48,919 nucleotides of DNA from Candidatus Aenigmatarchaeota archaeon (GTDB lineage Archaea; Aenigmatarchaeota; Aenigmatarchaeia; GW2011-AR5; JAGGXF01): positions 1 through 48,919 of the forward strand of contig JAGGVU010000010.1 of NCBI GenBank assembly GCA_021157845.1. Reading direction: 5' to 3'. Shown piece after piece: positions 34,576 through 42,086 of this stretch (position 1 is its first letter; each line of letters opens with the position of its first letter). The notes under the pieces are model-generated. The model did not search any database, was not told the origin of the DNA, and saw nothing but the letters and a program-made list of their open reading frames with translations. A program made the position numbers and the translations under genes.

Positions 34576-34674
34576 GGGCCGATAGATCAGCCTGGAAGAT
34601 TGATGTCTATCAATCGGGTAAAGATCGCTACCTTGGCATGGTAGAGGCCTCGGGTTCAAATCCCGATCGGTCCA
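34576..34674 (+). tRNA. tRNA-Ala(GGC) with a D-loop intron
   Basis: Acceptor GGGCCGA/TCGGTCC, discriminator A, D stem GATC/GATC, anticodon stem CTACC/GGTAG, loop TTGGCAT, anticodon GGC, T stem TCGGG/CCCGA, T loop TTCAAAT. The D loop is 34 bases; AGCCTGGAA leaves a 25-base insert. Total exactly 99. The anticodon and T loops are uninterrupted. Confidence 0.94.
34598..34622 (+). other. tRNA-Ala(GGC) D-loop intron (boundaries slide by a base or two)
   Basis: 25 bases: GATTG/CAATC hairpin, then GGGTAAA. It is the shortest intron and does not obviously share the family core. Confidence 0.75.
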
Positions 34675-34750
34675 TCCCAATTTTTTAGAAAAAGTTGGAT
34701 CAAAAAACGAAAAAAAAGATAGATTTCCCAAAAAGAAAATGGAAAAATAT
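34675..34750 (+). repeat. tRNA-Ala 3' flank repeat, copy 2
   Basis: CCAATTTTTTAG followed by AAAAAGTTGGATCAAAAAA, then AGATTTCCCAAAAAGAAAATGG: the same block as downstream of tRNA-Ala(CGC), slightly diverged. Confidence 0.75.
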
Positions 34751-34852
34751 TAAAAACAGGAAAGTTAACATATCCAGAGAATAAAATCTTTAGAAAATTA
34801 ACTTTATTAATACTTCTCAACTTTATTCTTATTGTGGTTCAGCGGTGTTTAG

Positions 34853-35716
34853 ATGGAGTGGTATGTCTTTGCATTGATATGTGCATTATTATCAGGTCTT
34901 TCTACTGTTGTCAAAAAGAAAGTCCTGATAGACGAGCATACAATTGACTTTTCTGTGACTTTTACCGTACTTATGTTTATTATTTCCTTACCACTTTTGT
35001 TTCTGATAGATATTCATTTTACTACAAGATTTTTACTATTGACATATATAGCTTCCTTATTTGGGACAGTAGCGTTTTTCTTTATATCAAAAGCCATGAG
35101 GCATGCGCCAATTTCTATTGTTTCGCCACTGACAAATATAAATCCAATACTACTCATGGTTGCATCATTTTTTATTTTGGGTGAACGAATAACATTTGTT
35201 CAGGTGTTTGGCATAGTTATTTTTGTCTTTGGCATGTATATGTTAGAATCGCGTAAACATGACAAATTTTTGGCCCCAATAAAACGAATAAAGAAGGAGC
35301 GCGCTTTAACATTTATTTTAATAAGTGGAATATTTTATGCTGTTTCTTCCATGCTTGATAAAGTTATCTTAACATTTACACAACCATTAAAATATCTAAT
35401 AGTAGTCCAGTTTTTTGTTGCGTTAAATTTTATTATTTTGACGATATACAAATACAAGAATCCTATACATATGATTAAAAAAGATATAAGCGGTCCACTC
35501 TTATTAGCTTCTATTTTAACATTGGCGCAGAGACTGGCGCAGTTTCAGGCTGTTTCGTTAACATATGTCAGCTTGGTTATACCGATAAAAAGAACAGGAG
35601 CATTGGTTAGCACGCTGATAGGAGGTGAGCTCTTTCACGAGAAAGATTTGGCAAGAAAACTCGTTGCAACGATTATAATTATTTTTGCAGCGTATTTAAT
35701 TATAGCAGGCGGTTAA
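34853..35716 (+). CDS. EamA/DMT-superfamily transporter
   Basis: 287 residues with about ten membrane helices in two repeats, as in drug/metabolite transporters: MEWYVFALICALLSGLSTVV, then FFISKAMRHAPISIVSPLTNINPILLMVASFFILGERI (first EamA domain, with the typical SP...NP...GE) and SLTYVSLVIPIKRTGALVSTLIGGELFHEKDLARKL in the second. The substrate is unknown. It abuts NAD kinase: TAA then ATG with no gap, so the two are probably one operon. Confidence 0.88.
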   Translation: MEWYVFALICALLSGLSTVVKKKVLIDEHTIDFSVTFTVLMFIISLPLLFLIDIHFTTRFLLLTYIASLFGTVAFFFISKAMRHAPISIVSPLTNINPILLMVASFFILGERITFVQVFGIVIFVFGMYMLESRKHDKFLAPIKRIKKERALTFILISGIFYAVSSMLDKVILTFTQPLKYLIVVQFFVALNFIILTIYKYKNPIHMIKKDISGPLLLASILTLAQRLAQFQAVSLTYVSLVIPIKRTGALVSTLIGGELFHEKDLARKLVATIIIIFAAYLIIAGG

Positions 35717-36511
35717 ATGAAAGTTTTGATAGTTTCCAAAAGAAATGATGAAGGCATTAAAAAAGCAGAAGAGTTGAAAGACATACTATCCAAAAGGGGG
35801 GTAGAAGCTATTTTTGGAGAGATGTGCGATGGAGCAGAGTGCTCATTTATAAGAAAATTTTCAGGCGACTATGTTGTTACTTTAGGCGGAGATGGAACAT
35901 TTCTGTTGACTGCTCAAAACCTTTCCAAAGAGATTCCAATTTTGCCTGTTCGTATAGAAGGAGTCGGATTTCTCTGCGATTTAGATTGGAATGAATTTTT
36001 AGGCAATATAGATAGATTTGTAAATGAAAAATTTTCTTTCAATTATTTCCCGCGCATAGGAATATACAACAAAATTAAGGCAAGGGCGGTGAATGAAATT
36101 GTTATCGCGCGTGCAAGGCTATCAAAAATTCTTAGAATTGAATTTAAAGTAGGTGAAACCAAGTTTAATGTAAAGGGAGATGGCCTAATATTCTCAACTG
36201 CTTTGGGTTCATCTGCTTATAGCCTGTCCTCGGGCGGCTCACTGATAGATCAGAGTTTGGATGTTATTCATATAGTTCCTATTTCACCATTTAACACAAA
36301 AATTAAGCCTTTTGTAGTTTCTGCTGACAAAGAGATAAAAATCAAATTAAAAAACAAGGGCGGTTCGGTTGTTGTTGACGGGCAAAAAGAAGAAAGCCTT
36401 GAAGCAGGGGAAGAAGTTACAATAAAAAAATCAAAACCTTTAAAAGTTATAACTTTTAAGGATAATAATATTTTTAGGAAATATAAAGAAAAGTTTTTAG
36501 AGGGCCGGTAG
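35717..36511 (+). CDS. nadK: NAD kinase
   Basis: Makes NADP from NAD. 264 residues: VVTLGGDGTFLLTAQNL (GGDG motif), VRIEGVGFLCDLDW, AVNEIVIARARLSKI (NE-D/A type), and VKGDGLIFSTALGSSAYSLSSGG. The last codons GAG GGC CGG TAG run into the tRNA-Ile gene: the stop codon is made of tRNA positions 8-10. Start ATG directly after the transporter stop. Confidence 0.95.
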   Translation: MKVLIVSKRNDEGIKKAEELKDILSKRGVEAIFGEMCDGAECSFIRKFSGDYVVTLGGDGTFLLTAQNLSKEIPILPVRIEGVGFLCDLDWNEFLGNIDRFVNEKFSFNYFPRIGIYNKIKARAVNEIVIARARLSKILRIEFKVGETKFNVKGDGLIFSTALGSSAYSLSSGGSLIDQSLDVIHIVPISPFNTKIKPFVVSADKEIKIKLKNKGGSVVVDGQKEESLEAGEEVTIKKSKPLKVITFKDNNIFRKYKEKFLEGR

Positions 36512-36522
36512 CTTAGCCTGGT

Positions 36523-36579
36523 GAACCTTTTCTTTTTTAAAAAAGAAAAGCTTCAATGGAAAAGAAAAATTCGGGCAAT
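36523..36579 (+). other. tRNA-Ile D-loop intron (about 20/21)
   Basis: 57 bases. CTTTTCTTTTTT folds on AAAAAAGAAAAG (perfect 12-base palindrome arms); core AGCTTCAATGGAAAAG; a second purine run AAAAGAAAAATTC can instead pair with the 5' GAA and pyrimidine run. Near twin of the tRNA-Glu introns. Confidence 0.85.
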
Positions 36580-36597
36580 TAGAGCGCTACGCTGATA

Positions 36598-36640
36598 AAT
36601 TTTCCACAAGCGCTTTTTGAGCGTTAGTGAGAAAAGGGCT
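36598..36640 (+). other. tRNA-Ile anticodon-loop intron (37/38)
   Basis: 43 bases. AAGCGCTTTTTGAGCGTT hairpin, then AGTGAGAAAAGGGCT. Partial match to the AGCGTTAACGG core. Confidence 0.85.
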
Positions 36641-36676
36641 TCGTAGAGGCCGGGAGTTCAAATCTCCCCCGGCCCA

Positions 36677-37032
36677 TTCAAACCAAATAAATTGACGTGC
36701 CTATCCACATCGGTCTGGCAAGTCCTGGCGTAAAACAAATTTTAGAAATGGTTGAAAACTAATTTCCGCATAATTATATGTCAGTCTTCATATTTTAATG
36801 GGTTAAAATAAAAAAACCTTTAAATACTTAATACTAAATTTAATTATAGCTCTCATGATTCGAAGAAAACTACGTGTTCTGGTTAGATATCGGCAGGATT
36901 GAAAATATTTAAAAGCTTTTGTCATTACAATATTGTATTGATTTTTGCTATAAAATCATAAATCATGTATCAAACTAAACTTAAACTAAAGATTAAACAA
37001 AATGATAAAAAATACCAAAAGAAGGGATAAAA
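36677..37032 (+). promoter_or_regulatory. Intergenic region with promoters of the ribosomal operon
   Basis: No convincing gene in 356 bases. Two box A candidates precede L3: TTTAAATAC at 36819 and AATATTTAAAAG at 36904, giving starts near 36850 or 36938 and a leader of 95-180 bases. The leader holds the near repeats AAACTAAAC/TTAAACTAAAG. A GTG ORF of 21 codons (36697-36762, PIHIGLASPGVKQILEMVEN) looks protein-like and could be the remnant of a larger gene. Confidence 0.55.
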
Positions 37033-38022
37033 ATGCCTAAACACAGCAAACCAAGATCAGGTTCAAAGCAATTTTGGCCGAGAAAGAGAGCTAAACGTAT
37101 CTATCCTGACATATCTTTTAACCAGTCATTCTTATCTGCTCATGAGGTCAAGCCAATGACATTTGCCGGATGGAAGGTTGGTATGACACATGTGCAATAT
37201 GTTGACAACAATCCCAAATCACCAACATACAACCAGATTATAACAAAACCTGTAACGGTTGTTGAAACTCCTTCTCTTTTTGTTTGTGCTCTTCGCTTCT
37301 ATTCTCATTCTCCATATGGCCTGAAAATTTTGGGCGAAATGTGGTCAGATATAAAATACAAAAACCTGAAAAGAAAGATAAAAAAAGAGAGTGAGAAGAA
37401 ATTTGATATTGAGAAAAGTAAAAAAGACATAACCGATGTACGGTTAGTTGTTCATACAATTCCTGAAAAGTCAGGTGTGGGCAAGAAGAAGCCTGAATTA
37501 TTTGAAGTTTGTTTGGGAGGGTCTGATATTAATGAAAAAATAAAATATGCTCAATCCGTTTTAGGTAAAGAGCTGGATATAAAAGATGTTTTTTCAGATG
37601 GAGAAACTATCGATGTAACGGGAATAACAAAAGGGCATGGGTTTACCGGCCCTGTCAAGAGGTTTGGTATTAAAATACAGACAAGAAAGGATGAGCAGCA
37701 TCACAGACATGCTGGAACAAAAGGTCAGGAAAGACCTGGAAGACAGAGATGGCAAGTTCCAATGCCCGGGCAATATGGGTTTTTTAGAAGAACAGAACTA
37801 AATAAAAAAATTCTGAAAATAGTTGACAAGCCAGATACAGTCATTCCAAAAGGAGGCTTTCTAAATTATGGTATACCAAAATCGAGGCTAATAGTTATTG
37901 AAGGATCTTTACCCGGACCCGCCAAAAGATTAATTATGATTAGAAAGGCAATGCGTGCTAAAAAAAGGCCACAGCCAGTTGAAATAAAGTATATATCAAC
38001 AGAAAGCAAGCAAGGCGTTTAA
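37033..38022 (+). CDS. rpl3: Ribosomal protein L3
   Basis: 329 residues, archaeal/eukaryal type uL3. MPKHSKPRSGSKQFWPRKRA at the start, FAGWKVGMTHV, then the long conserved part ITKGHGFTGPVKRFGIKIQ and HRHAGTKGQERPGRQRWQVPMPGQ. First gene of the operon, followed by L4 after two bases. It binds 23S rRNA near the peptidyl-transferase centre. Confidence 0.98.
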   Translation: MPKHSKPRSGSKQFWPRKRAKRIYPDISFNQSFLSAHEVKPMTFAGWKVGMTHVQYVDNNPKSPTYNQIITKPVTVVETPSLFVCALRFYSHSPYGLKILGEMWSDIKYKNLKRKIKKESEKKFDIEKSKKDITDVRLVVHTIPEKSGVGKKKPELFEVCLGGSDINEKIKYAQSVLGKELDIKDVFSDGETIDVTGITKGHGFTGPVKRFGIKIQTRKDEQHHRHAGTKGQERPGRQRWQVPMPGQYGFFRRTELNKKILKIVDKPDTVIPKGGFLNYGIPKSRLIVIEGSLPGPAKRLIMIRKAMRAKKRPQPVEIKYISTESKQGV

Positions 38023-38024
38023 AA

Positions 38025-38831
38025 ATGAAGACAGATGTATTTGATGCAGAGGGGAGGAAAATTGGAAAGATAGACCTACCTCCTATTTTTGACACACCTG
38101 TTAAGCCCGATGTGATTAAGCGTGCTGTTCTGGCTGAGCATTCATGGTCACGACAACCTTATGGTTCAGACAAGATGGCTGGAAAAAGAACGTCTGCACA
38201 CTACCATGGCAGCAGAAGTGCAAGATACACGATGATGAACAGAGAGATGTCTAGAATGGCAAGGATACATAGCTCAGGGCATTTATTTTTCCGTGCGAGG
38301 TTTGTTCCACAGGCAGTAAAAGGACGCAGAGCCCATCCGCCAAAAGCTGAGAAAAATTGGGCAGAAAAAATAAACAAAAAGGAATACGAACTGGCAATAA
38401 AGTCAGCATTGGCGGCCACAGCTGATTTAACCTTTGTAAAGGCGAGAGGTCATAAAATTGACAACATTGACAGCATGCCAATAGTTTTAGATATTAATAA
38501 TATAAAAAAGACAAAAGAATTTTTTGCTTTGTTGAAGAAAATCGGTTTAGAAGAAGAATTGAAAAGATGCAAAAAAAAGAAAATTCGACCTGGTAAAGGA
38601 AAAAATAGAGGGAGGCCGTATAAAAAGAAGAAAGGACCTCTTATAATTGTTGAGGAAGGGTCAGAAATTTTAAAATGCGGAAAAAATATAGCAGGTGTTG
38701 ACATTTGCACACCAACTAATCTTACAGTTGAAAAGTTGGCTCCTGGCGCGAGCTTAGGTCGGCTTTTAATAATAACCAAGCGTGCTCTTGACGAATTAAA
38801 AAATTCATTTTTATCAGGCGAGGCCTCTTAG
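38025..38831 (+). CDS. rpl4: Ribosomal protein L4
   Basis: 268 residues, uL4 of the archaeal L1e type. FDAEGRKIGKIDLPPIFDTPVKPDVIKRAV, the extended rRNA-reaching loop around QPYGSDKMAGKRTSAHYHGS, and GRPYKKKKGPLIIVEE. C-terminus ends LAPGASLGRLLIITKRALDEL. Directly after L3; L23 follows after 17 bases. Confidence 0.98.
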   Translation: MKTDVFDAEGRKIGKIDLPPIFDTPVKPDVIKRAVLAEHSWSRQPYGSDKMAGKRTSAHYHGSRSARYTMMNREMSRMARIHSSGHLFFRARFVPQAVKGRRAHPPKAEKNWAEKINKKEYELAIKSALAATADLTFVKARGHKIDNIDSMPIVLDINNIKKTKEFFALLKKIGLEEELKRCKKKKIRPGKGKNRGRPYKKKKGPLIIVEEGSEILKCGKNIAGVDICTPTNLTVEKLAPGASLGRLLIITKRALDELKNSFLSGEAS

Positions 38832-38848
38832 ACATTTAGGTGATTTTA

Positions 38849-39250
38849 ATGTCGGAAGAAAAAAAATCAAGTCCATCTGCGGCGATTCATAGAGATACCG
38901 CCAGTGCTGGACTTGAGCAGGCAAATAAAGAATTGAAACCTGATAAAAAGCCGCTTATAGAAAAAAAAACAAATGTGAAAAAAAAGTTTAGCGACCCATG
39001 GAAATATTTAAAATTTGTGCATATGACTGAAAAGTCCATAGGTTTGGTAGAGAAAGAGAACAAACTTATTTTTATGGTCGAAAGGCGCGCAACAAAGAAA
39101 GATATTAAAAATGCCTTTGAGAAAACATTTGACGTAAAAGTTGATGATGTAAATATAATGATAGACCAGAAAGGCAGAAAAAAGGCATTTATTAAACTTT
39201 CAAAGGATTATCCAGCATCTGATATTGCTATGAGGTTGGGTGTAATATAA
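38849..39250 (+). CDS. rpl23: Ribosomal protein L23 with an N-terminal extension
   Basis: 133 residues from ATG 38849 (after GGTGATTTTA). The last 85 residues are uL23: YLKFVHMTEKSIGLVEKENKLIFMVERRATKKDIKNAFEKTF...KDYPASDIAMRLGVI. Before it lie about 48 residues of low complexity, Lys/Ser-rich (SEEKKSSPSAAIHRD, ANKELKPDKKPLIEKK) that normal archaeal L23 lacks. L23 sits at the peptide exit, so this tail could project there (inference). Confidence 0.95.
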   Translation: MSEEKKSSPSAAIHRDTASAGLEQANKELKPDKKPLIEKKTNVKKKFSDPWKYLKFVHMTEKSIGLVEKENKLIFMVERRATKKDIKNAFEKTFDVKVDDVNIMIDQKGRKKAFIKLSKDYPASDIAMRLGVI

Positions 39251-39289
39251 ATACCATGATTGTGGTTAAAAATACAAACGGTGTTTAGT

Positions 39290-39988
39290 ATGGGAAAAAC
39301 ATTAATACAACAGAAAAGAGGAAAATCACCTCGCTACAGAGTGCCTAGCCGTGTCTCTCGTATACAGACAAGACATCCCAAAACGAAAGAAAAAATATTG
39401 GGAGAAGTTGTTGATATTGTTCATGTGCCGGGAAGGGTAGCACCAGTTGCTTTTGTAATGTCAAAAAATAAAAAAATACCTATTATAGCTTCTGAAGGCA
39501 TGTTTGTTGGGCAAAAAATCAGTTTGAATGCGGAAGAAAAAGAAAATATTACAAATGGCAGCCTTATAGCTGTTGGAAATGTGCCAGAAGGTACAAAAAT
39601 TTATAACATTGAACTCAATCCCGGCGATGGTGGAAAGCTTTGCAGGTCAGCTGGAAATTTTGCCGTTGTTGTTTCACACGAAGGTGAAAAAACTGTTTTG
39701 AGATTGCCATCAAGACAAATGAAAAAAATTTCAGCCAAGTGTCGCGCAAATATAGGAATTGTTGCAGGCGGTGGAGTAAAAGAAAAGCCATTTATGAAGG
39801 CAGGCAATAAATTTTATGCTTATAAAGTTAGGAACAAATTATATCCAAAAGTTAGCGCATCTGCTATGAACGCTGTTGACCACCCATTCGGGGGCTCTAA
39901 TCTTGGGAGATCTAAAACAGTTTCAAAAAATGCGCCACCTGGCCAAAAAGTTGGAATTGTATCTCCACGCAGAACAGGAAAGAAGTGA
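39290..39988 (+). CDS. rpl2: Ribosomal protein L2
   Basis: 232 residues, uL2. Starts [20 protein letters not shown] at ATG 39290; the upstream ORF-track ATG would add ten unrelated residues. [52 protein letters not shown] and the highly conserved C-terminal [20 protein letters not shown] (the His of NAVDHPFGG is near the peptidyl-transferase centre). Confidence 0.98.
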   Translation: MGKTLIQQKRGKSPRYRVPSRVSRIQTRHPKTKEKILGEVVDIVHVPGRVAPVAFVMSKNKKIPIIASEGMFVGQKISLNAEEKENITNGSLIAVGNVPEGTKIYNIELNPGDGGKLCRSAGNFAVVVSHEGEKTVLRLPSRQMKKISAKCRANIGIVAGGGVKEKPFMKAGNKFYAYKVRNKLYPKVSASAMNAVDHPFGGSNLGRSKTVSKNAPPGQKVGIVSPRRTGKK

Positions 39989-39993
39989 TGATT

Positions 39994-40380
39994 ATGGTAA
40001 ACTTTAGTTATAAGGGGAAAAGCTTGAAAGAGTTGAAAGAGATGACATTGGAAGAGCTGGCAGAATTAATGCCAGCAAGAGAAAGGCGCTCGCTTAAAAG
40101 AGGGCTTACAAAAGTTCAGAAAAGACTTTTAAGGAAAATAAAAAAAGCAAAAGGAGAGGACAAAGTTATCCGAACGCATGCAAGAGATATGATAATTTTG
40201 CCAGAAATGTTTGGAGCCAAACTAGCTGTTTACAATGGTAAAGAGTTTGTCGTTATTGAAATAAAGCCAGAAATGCTTGGGCATCGTTTGGGTGAATTTG
40301 CTCCAAGCAGGAAGGCTGTTAGACATAGCGCACCTGGATTTGGTGCTACAAGATCTAGTAAGTTTGTTCCATTAAAGTGA
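39994..40380 (+). CDS. rps19: Ribosomal protein S19
   Basis: 128 residues, uS19 archaeal form. [40 protein letters not shown] (N-terminal part special to archaea/eukaryotes), then [29 protein letters not shown] and [26 protein letters not shown]. Start ATG 39994; the preceding GTGATGATT is the ribosome site and overlaps the L2 stop. Confidence 0.97.
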   Translation: MVNFSYKGKSLKELKEMTLEELAELMPARERRSLKRGLTKVQKRLLRKIKKAKGEDKVIRTHARDMIILPEMFGAKLAVYNGKEFVVIEIKPEMLGHRLGEFAPSRKAVRHSAPGFGATRSSKFVPLK

Positions 40381-40385
40381 TGTTT

Positions 40386-40925
40386 ATGCCATACACATTT
40401 AAACCTGAGAAAGCATATGCAAGGGCATATGGAAGAAATATACCAATATCTACAAAAGATGCTATTTTAATATGTAAAAAAATCAGAAAGAAAAGTTTTT
40501 TCAAATCAAAAAAACTGCTCGAAGACCTTAAGATGAAAAAGATAAGCTTAGGAGGAAAATATTATACAAAAGCTGTTACTAATATTTTGAAATTGCTGGA
40601 AAGTGCTGAAAAGAACGCGGAGTTTTCCGAGCTTAATTTGGATAAATGTGTTGTTTATGCAAGTGCATCCCATGGTGCAATAGTTCATAGAAGACGAAGG
40701 GCGTCTAACTTTGGAAGTAAGCTAAAATATACAAATCTGGAAATTATAGTTGTTGACCGCTCTGCTAAAAAAGAAGTTGAGCCACAGCAGAAAAAAGAGA
40801 CAGCTGCTAAGCAAGAAACTGGAAAGCAAGCTGATGCAAAAAAGAAGGATACAGCGAAAGAGAGAAAAAAATCTGAAGAAAATATCGAAAAGGAGAGCAG
40901 TGGAGAGGTCAAAAAATCTGTATAA
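40386..40925 (+). CDS. rpl22: Ribosomal protein L22 with a long charged C-terminal tail
   Basis: 179 residues, uL22 core from MPYTFKPEKAYARAYGRNIPISTKDA to YASASHGAIVHRRRRASNFGS...TNLEIIVVD. After that comes a tail of about 50 residues of low complexity (KKEVEPQQKKETAAKQ, KKKDTAKERKKSEENIEKE). Archaeal L22 usually ends soon after the core, while archaeal S3 proteins often carry such tails. S3, normally the next gene, is absent: L29 starts 16 bases later. Tail and loss may be connected (inference). Confidence 0.95.
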   Translation: MPYTFKPEKAYARAYGRNIPISTKDAILICKKIRKKSFFKSKKLLEDLKMKKISLGGKYYTKAVTNILKLLESAEKNAEFSELNLDKCVVYASASHGAIVHRRRRASNFGSKLKYTNLEIIVVDRSAKKEVEPQQKKETAAKQETGKQADAKKKDTAKERKKSEENIEKESSGEVKKSV

Positions 40926-40941
40926 ATGAAGCGTGTTAAAT

Positions 40942-41160
40942 ATGGCAATAATAAGAAAAAAAGAAATGAGGAATATGGGAAAAACTGAGCTAGAAAAAAA
41001 ATTAGCTGAATTGAATTTAGAGCTCTCAAAAGCAAGGTCTATTTCAGATGTAGGGGGCTCTGTAAAAAGTCCTGGAAAACTAAAGGAAATAAGAAGAACG
41101 ATAGCAAGGATAAAAACTTATATTAATCAAAAACAAAGGAGTGAAAATGACAATCTGTAA
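40942..41160 (+). CDS. rpl29: Ribosomal protein L29
   Basis: 72 residues, uL29. MAIIRKKEMRNMGKTELEKKLAELNLELSKARS and then PGKLKEIRRTIARIKTYINQKQ, the two-helix coiled hairpin. I start at ATG 40942 rather than the GTG three codons earlier. It overlaps aIF1 by 14 bases. Confidence 0.95.
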   Translation: MAIIRKKEMRNMGKTELEKKLAELNLELSKARSISDVGGSVKSPGKLKEIRRTIARIKTYINQKQRSENDNL

Positions 41161-41452
41161 AAAGTGTGGATTACCAAAAGAGCTTTGTGTTTGTGAAACA
41201 ATAGCCAAAGAGCAGCAGACTGTTAAAGTCTATGAAGAAAAGAAAAGGTTTGGCAAGGTAATGACAATAATAGAAGGCATTGATAGTCAGCGAGTTGATT
41301 GTCGCGCCTTGAAAAAAAAGCTTAAAACAAAGCTTGCCTGTGGCGGTACGTTCAAAAATGGAAAAATAGAGTTGCAGGGAAGCCACAAAAACCAAGTAAA
41401 GGAGCTGCTCAGAGCTGAAGGGTTTCCAGAAGAAATGATAGAAGTTTCGTAA
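41147..41452 (+). CDS. Translation initiation factor aIF1 (SUI1)
   Basis: 101 residues. N-terminal CKKCGLPKELCVC gives a small zinc-type cluster seen in many archaeal SUI1 proteins; the SUI1 fold follows: GKVMTIIEGIDSQRVDCRALKKKLKTKLACGGTFKNGKIELQGSHKNQVKELL. aIF1 supports start-codon fidelity on the 30S subunit. Its usual operon place, after L29. The stop overlaps the next ATG (TAATG). Confidence 0.96.
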   Translation: MTICKKCGLPKELCVCETIAKEQQTVKVYEEKKRFGKVMTIIEGIDSQRVDCRALKKKLKTKLACGGTFKNGKIELQGSHKNQVKELLRAEGFPEEMIEVS

Positions 41453-41745
41453 TGCACAAAGATGGTATGATGAGAAATGAAAAAAATATTTTTAGACACG
41501 AACTTATAGGATTGCGAGTTGAGATTCGTAAGGCAAAAAACAAGAGTTATAACAAGATAAAAGGAACAATAATTGATGAAACAAAAAATAGCATAATATT
41601 GGAAAAGGATGGTGAAAGGAGGAATATATTAAAGAAGGGAACAATCTTTTTAATACACCTGAACGGAAAAAGAATTGAGATGGCTGGCGACATGCTTTTG
41701 GGAAGGCCAGAAGACAGAATTAAAAACAAGCTAAAGAAGTGGTAA
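41452..41745 (+). CDS. rnp1: RNase P protein subunit Rpp29 (Rnp1)
   Basis: 97 residues. The Sm-like barrel of p29: ELIGLRVEIRKAKNKSYNKIKGTIIDETKNSIILEKDGERRNILKKGTIFLI, then GDMLLGRPEDRIK. As part of RNase P it helps cut the 5' leader from tRNA precursors, relevant to the intron-rich tRNAs here. Expected position between aIF1 and S17. Confidence 0.95.
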   Translation: MHKDGMMRNEKNIFRHELIGLRVEIRKAKNKSYNKIKGTIIDETKNSIILEKDGERRNILKKGTIFLIHLNGKRIEMAGDMLLGRPEDRIKNKLKKW

Positions 41746-41746
41746 T

Positions 41747-42079
41747 ATGAAAAACTATAACAATCTTGGACTAGAAGCAAATCCACCGGAAAAAACGTGT
41801 AATGATAAGACATGCCCATGGCATGGGCATTTGAAAGTGCGTGGCAGGGTTTTCATAGCCAAGGTTGTAAGTGATAAAAACCGGGCGTCAATTGTAGTTG
41901 AGTGGCCTTATACAAAGTTCGTTCATAAGTACGAGCGCTATGAAAAGAGAAAAACAAAAATAACTGTTCATAACCCAAAATGTATAGATGCTAAAAAAGG
42001 CGATTATGTAAAAATAGCAGAATGCAGACCTATTTCAAAAACGAAGCATTTTGTTGTTATAGAAAAAATTAAAAAGTGA
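41747..42079 (+). CDS. rps17: Ribosomal protein S17
   Basis: 110 residues, uS17. CNDKTCPWHGHLKVRGRVFIAKVVSDKNRASIVVEWPYTKFVHKYERYEKRKTKITVHNPKCIDAKKGDYVKIAECRPISKTKHFVV. The ATG lies one base after the Rpp29 stop. Confidence 0.97.
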   Translation: MKNYNNLGLEANPPEKTCNDKTCPWHGHLKVRGRVFIAKVVSDKNRASIVVEWPYTKFVHKYERYEKRKTKITVHNPKCIDAKKGDYVKIAECRPISKTKHFVVIEKIKK

Positions 42080-42086
42080 TGGTTAT

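Larger units (their letters stand above)
36502..36676 (+). tRNA. tRNA-Ile(GAT) with two introns (D loop, anticodon loop), overlapping nadK
   Basis: Acceptor GGGCCGG/CCGGCCC, discriminator A, D stem GCTT/GAGC, anticodon stem CTACG/CGTAG with loop CTGATA plus T, anticodon GAT, T stem GGGAG/CTCCC, T loop TTCAAAT. Introns of 57 and 43 bases plus exons total exactly 175. The first ten bases overlap the end of nadK, so processing of a shared transcript would have to cut the nadK mRNA at its 3' end. Confidence 0.95.

Noticed and set aside
36697-36762. 21-codon GTG ORF after tRNA-Ile
   Set aside because: Protein-like sequence but too short to support as a gene; noted only as a possible remnant.
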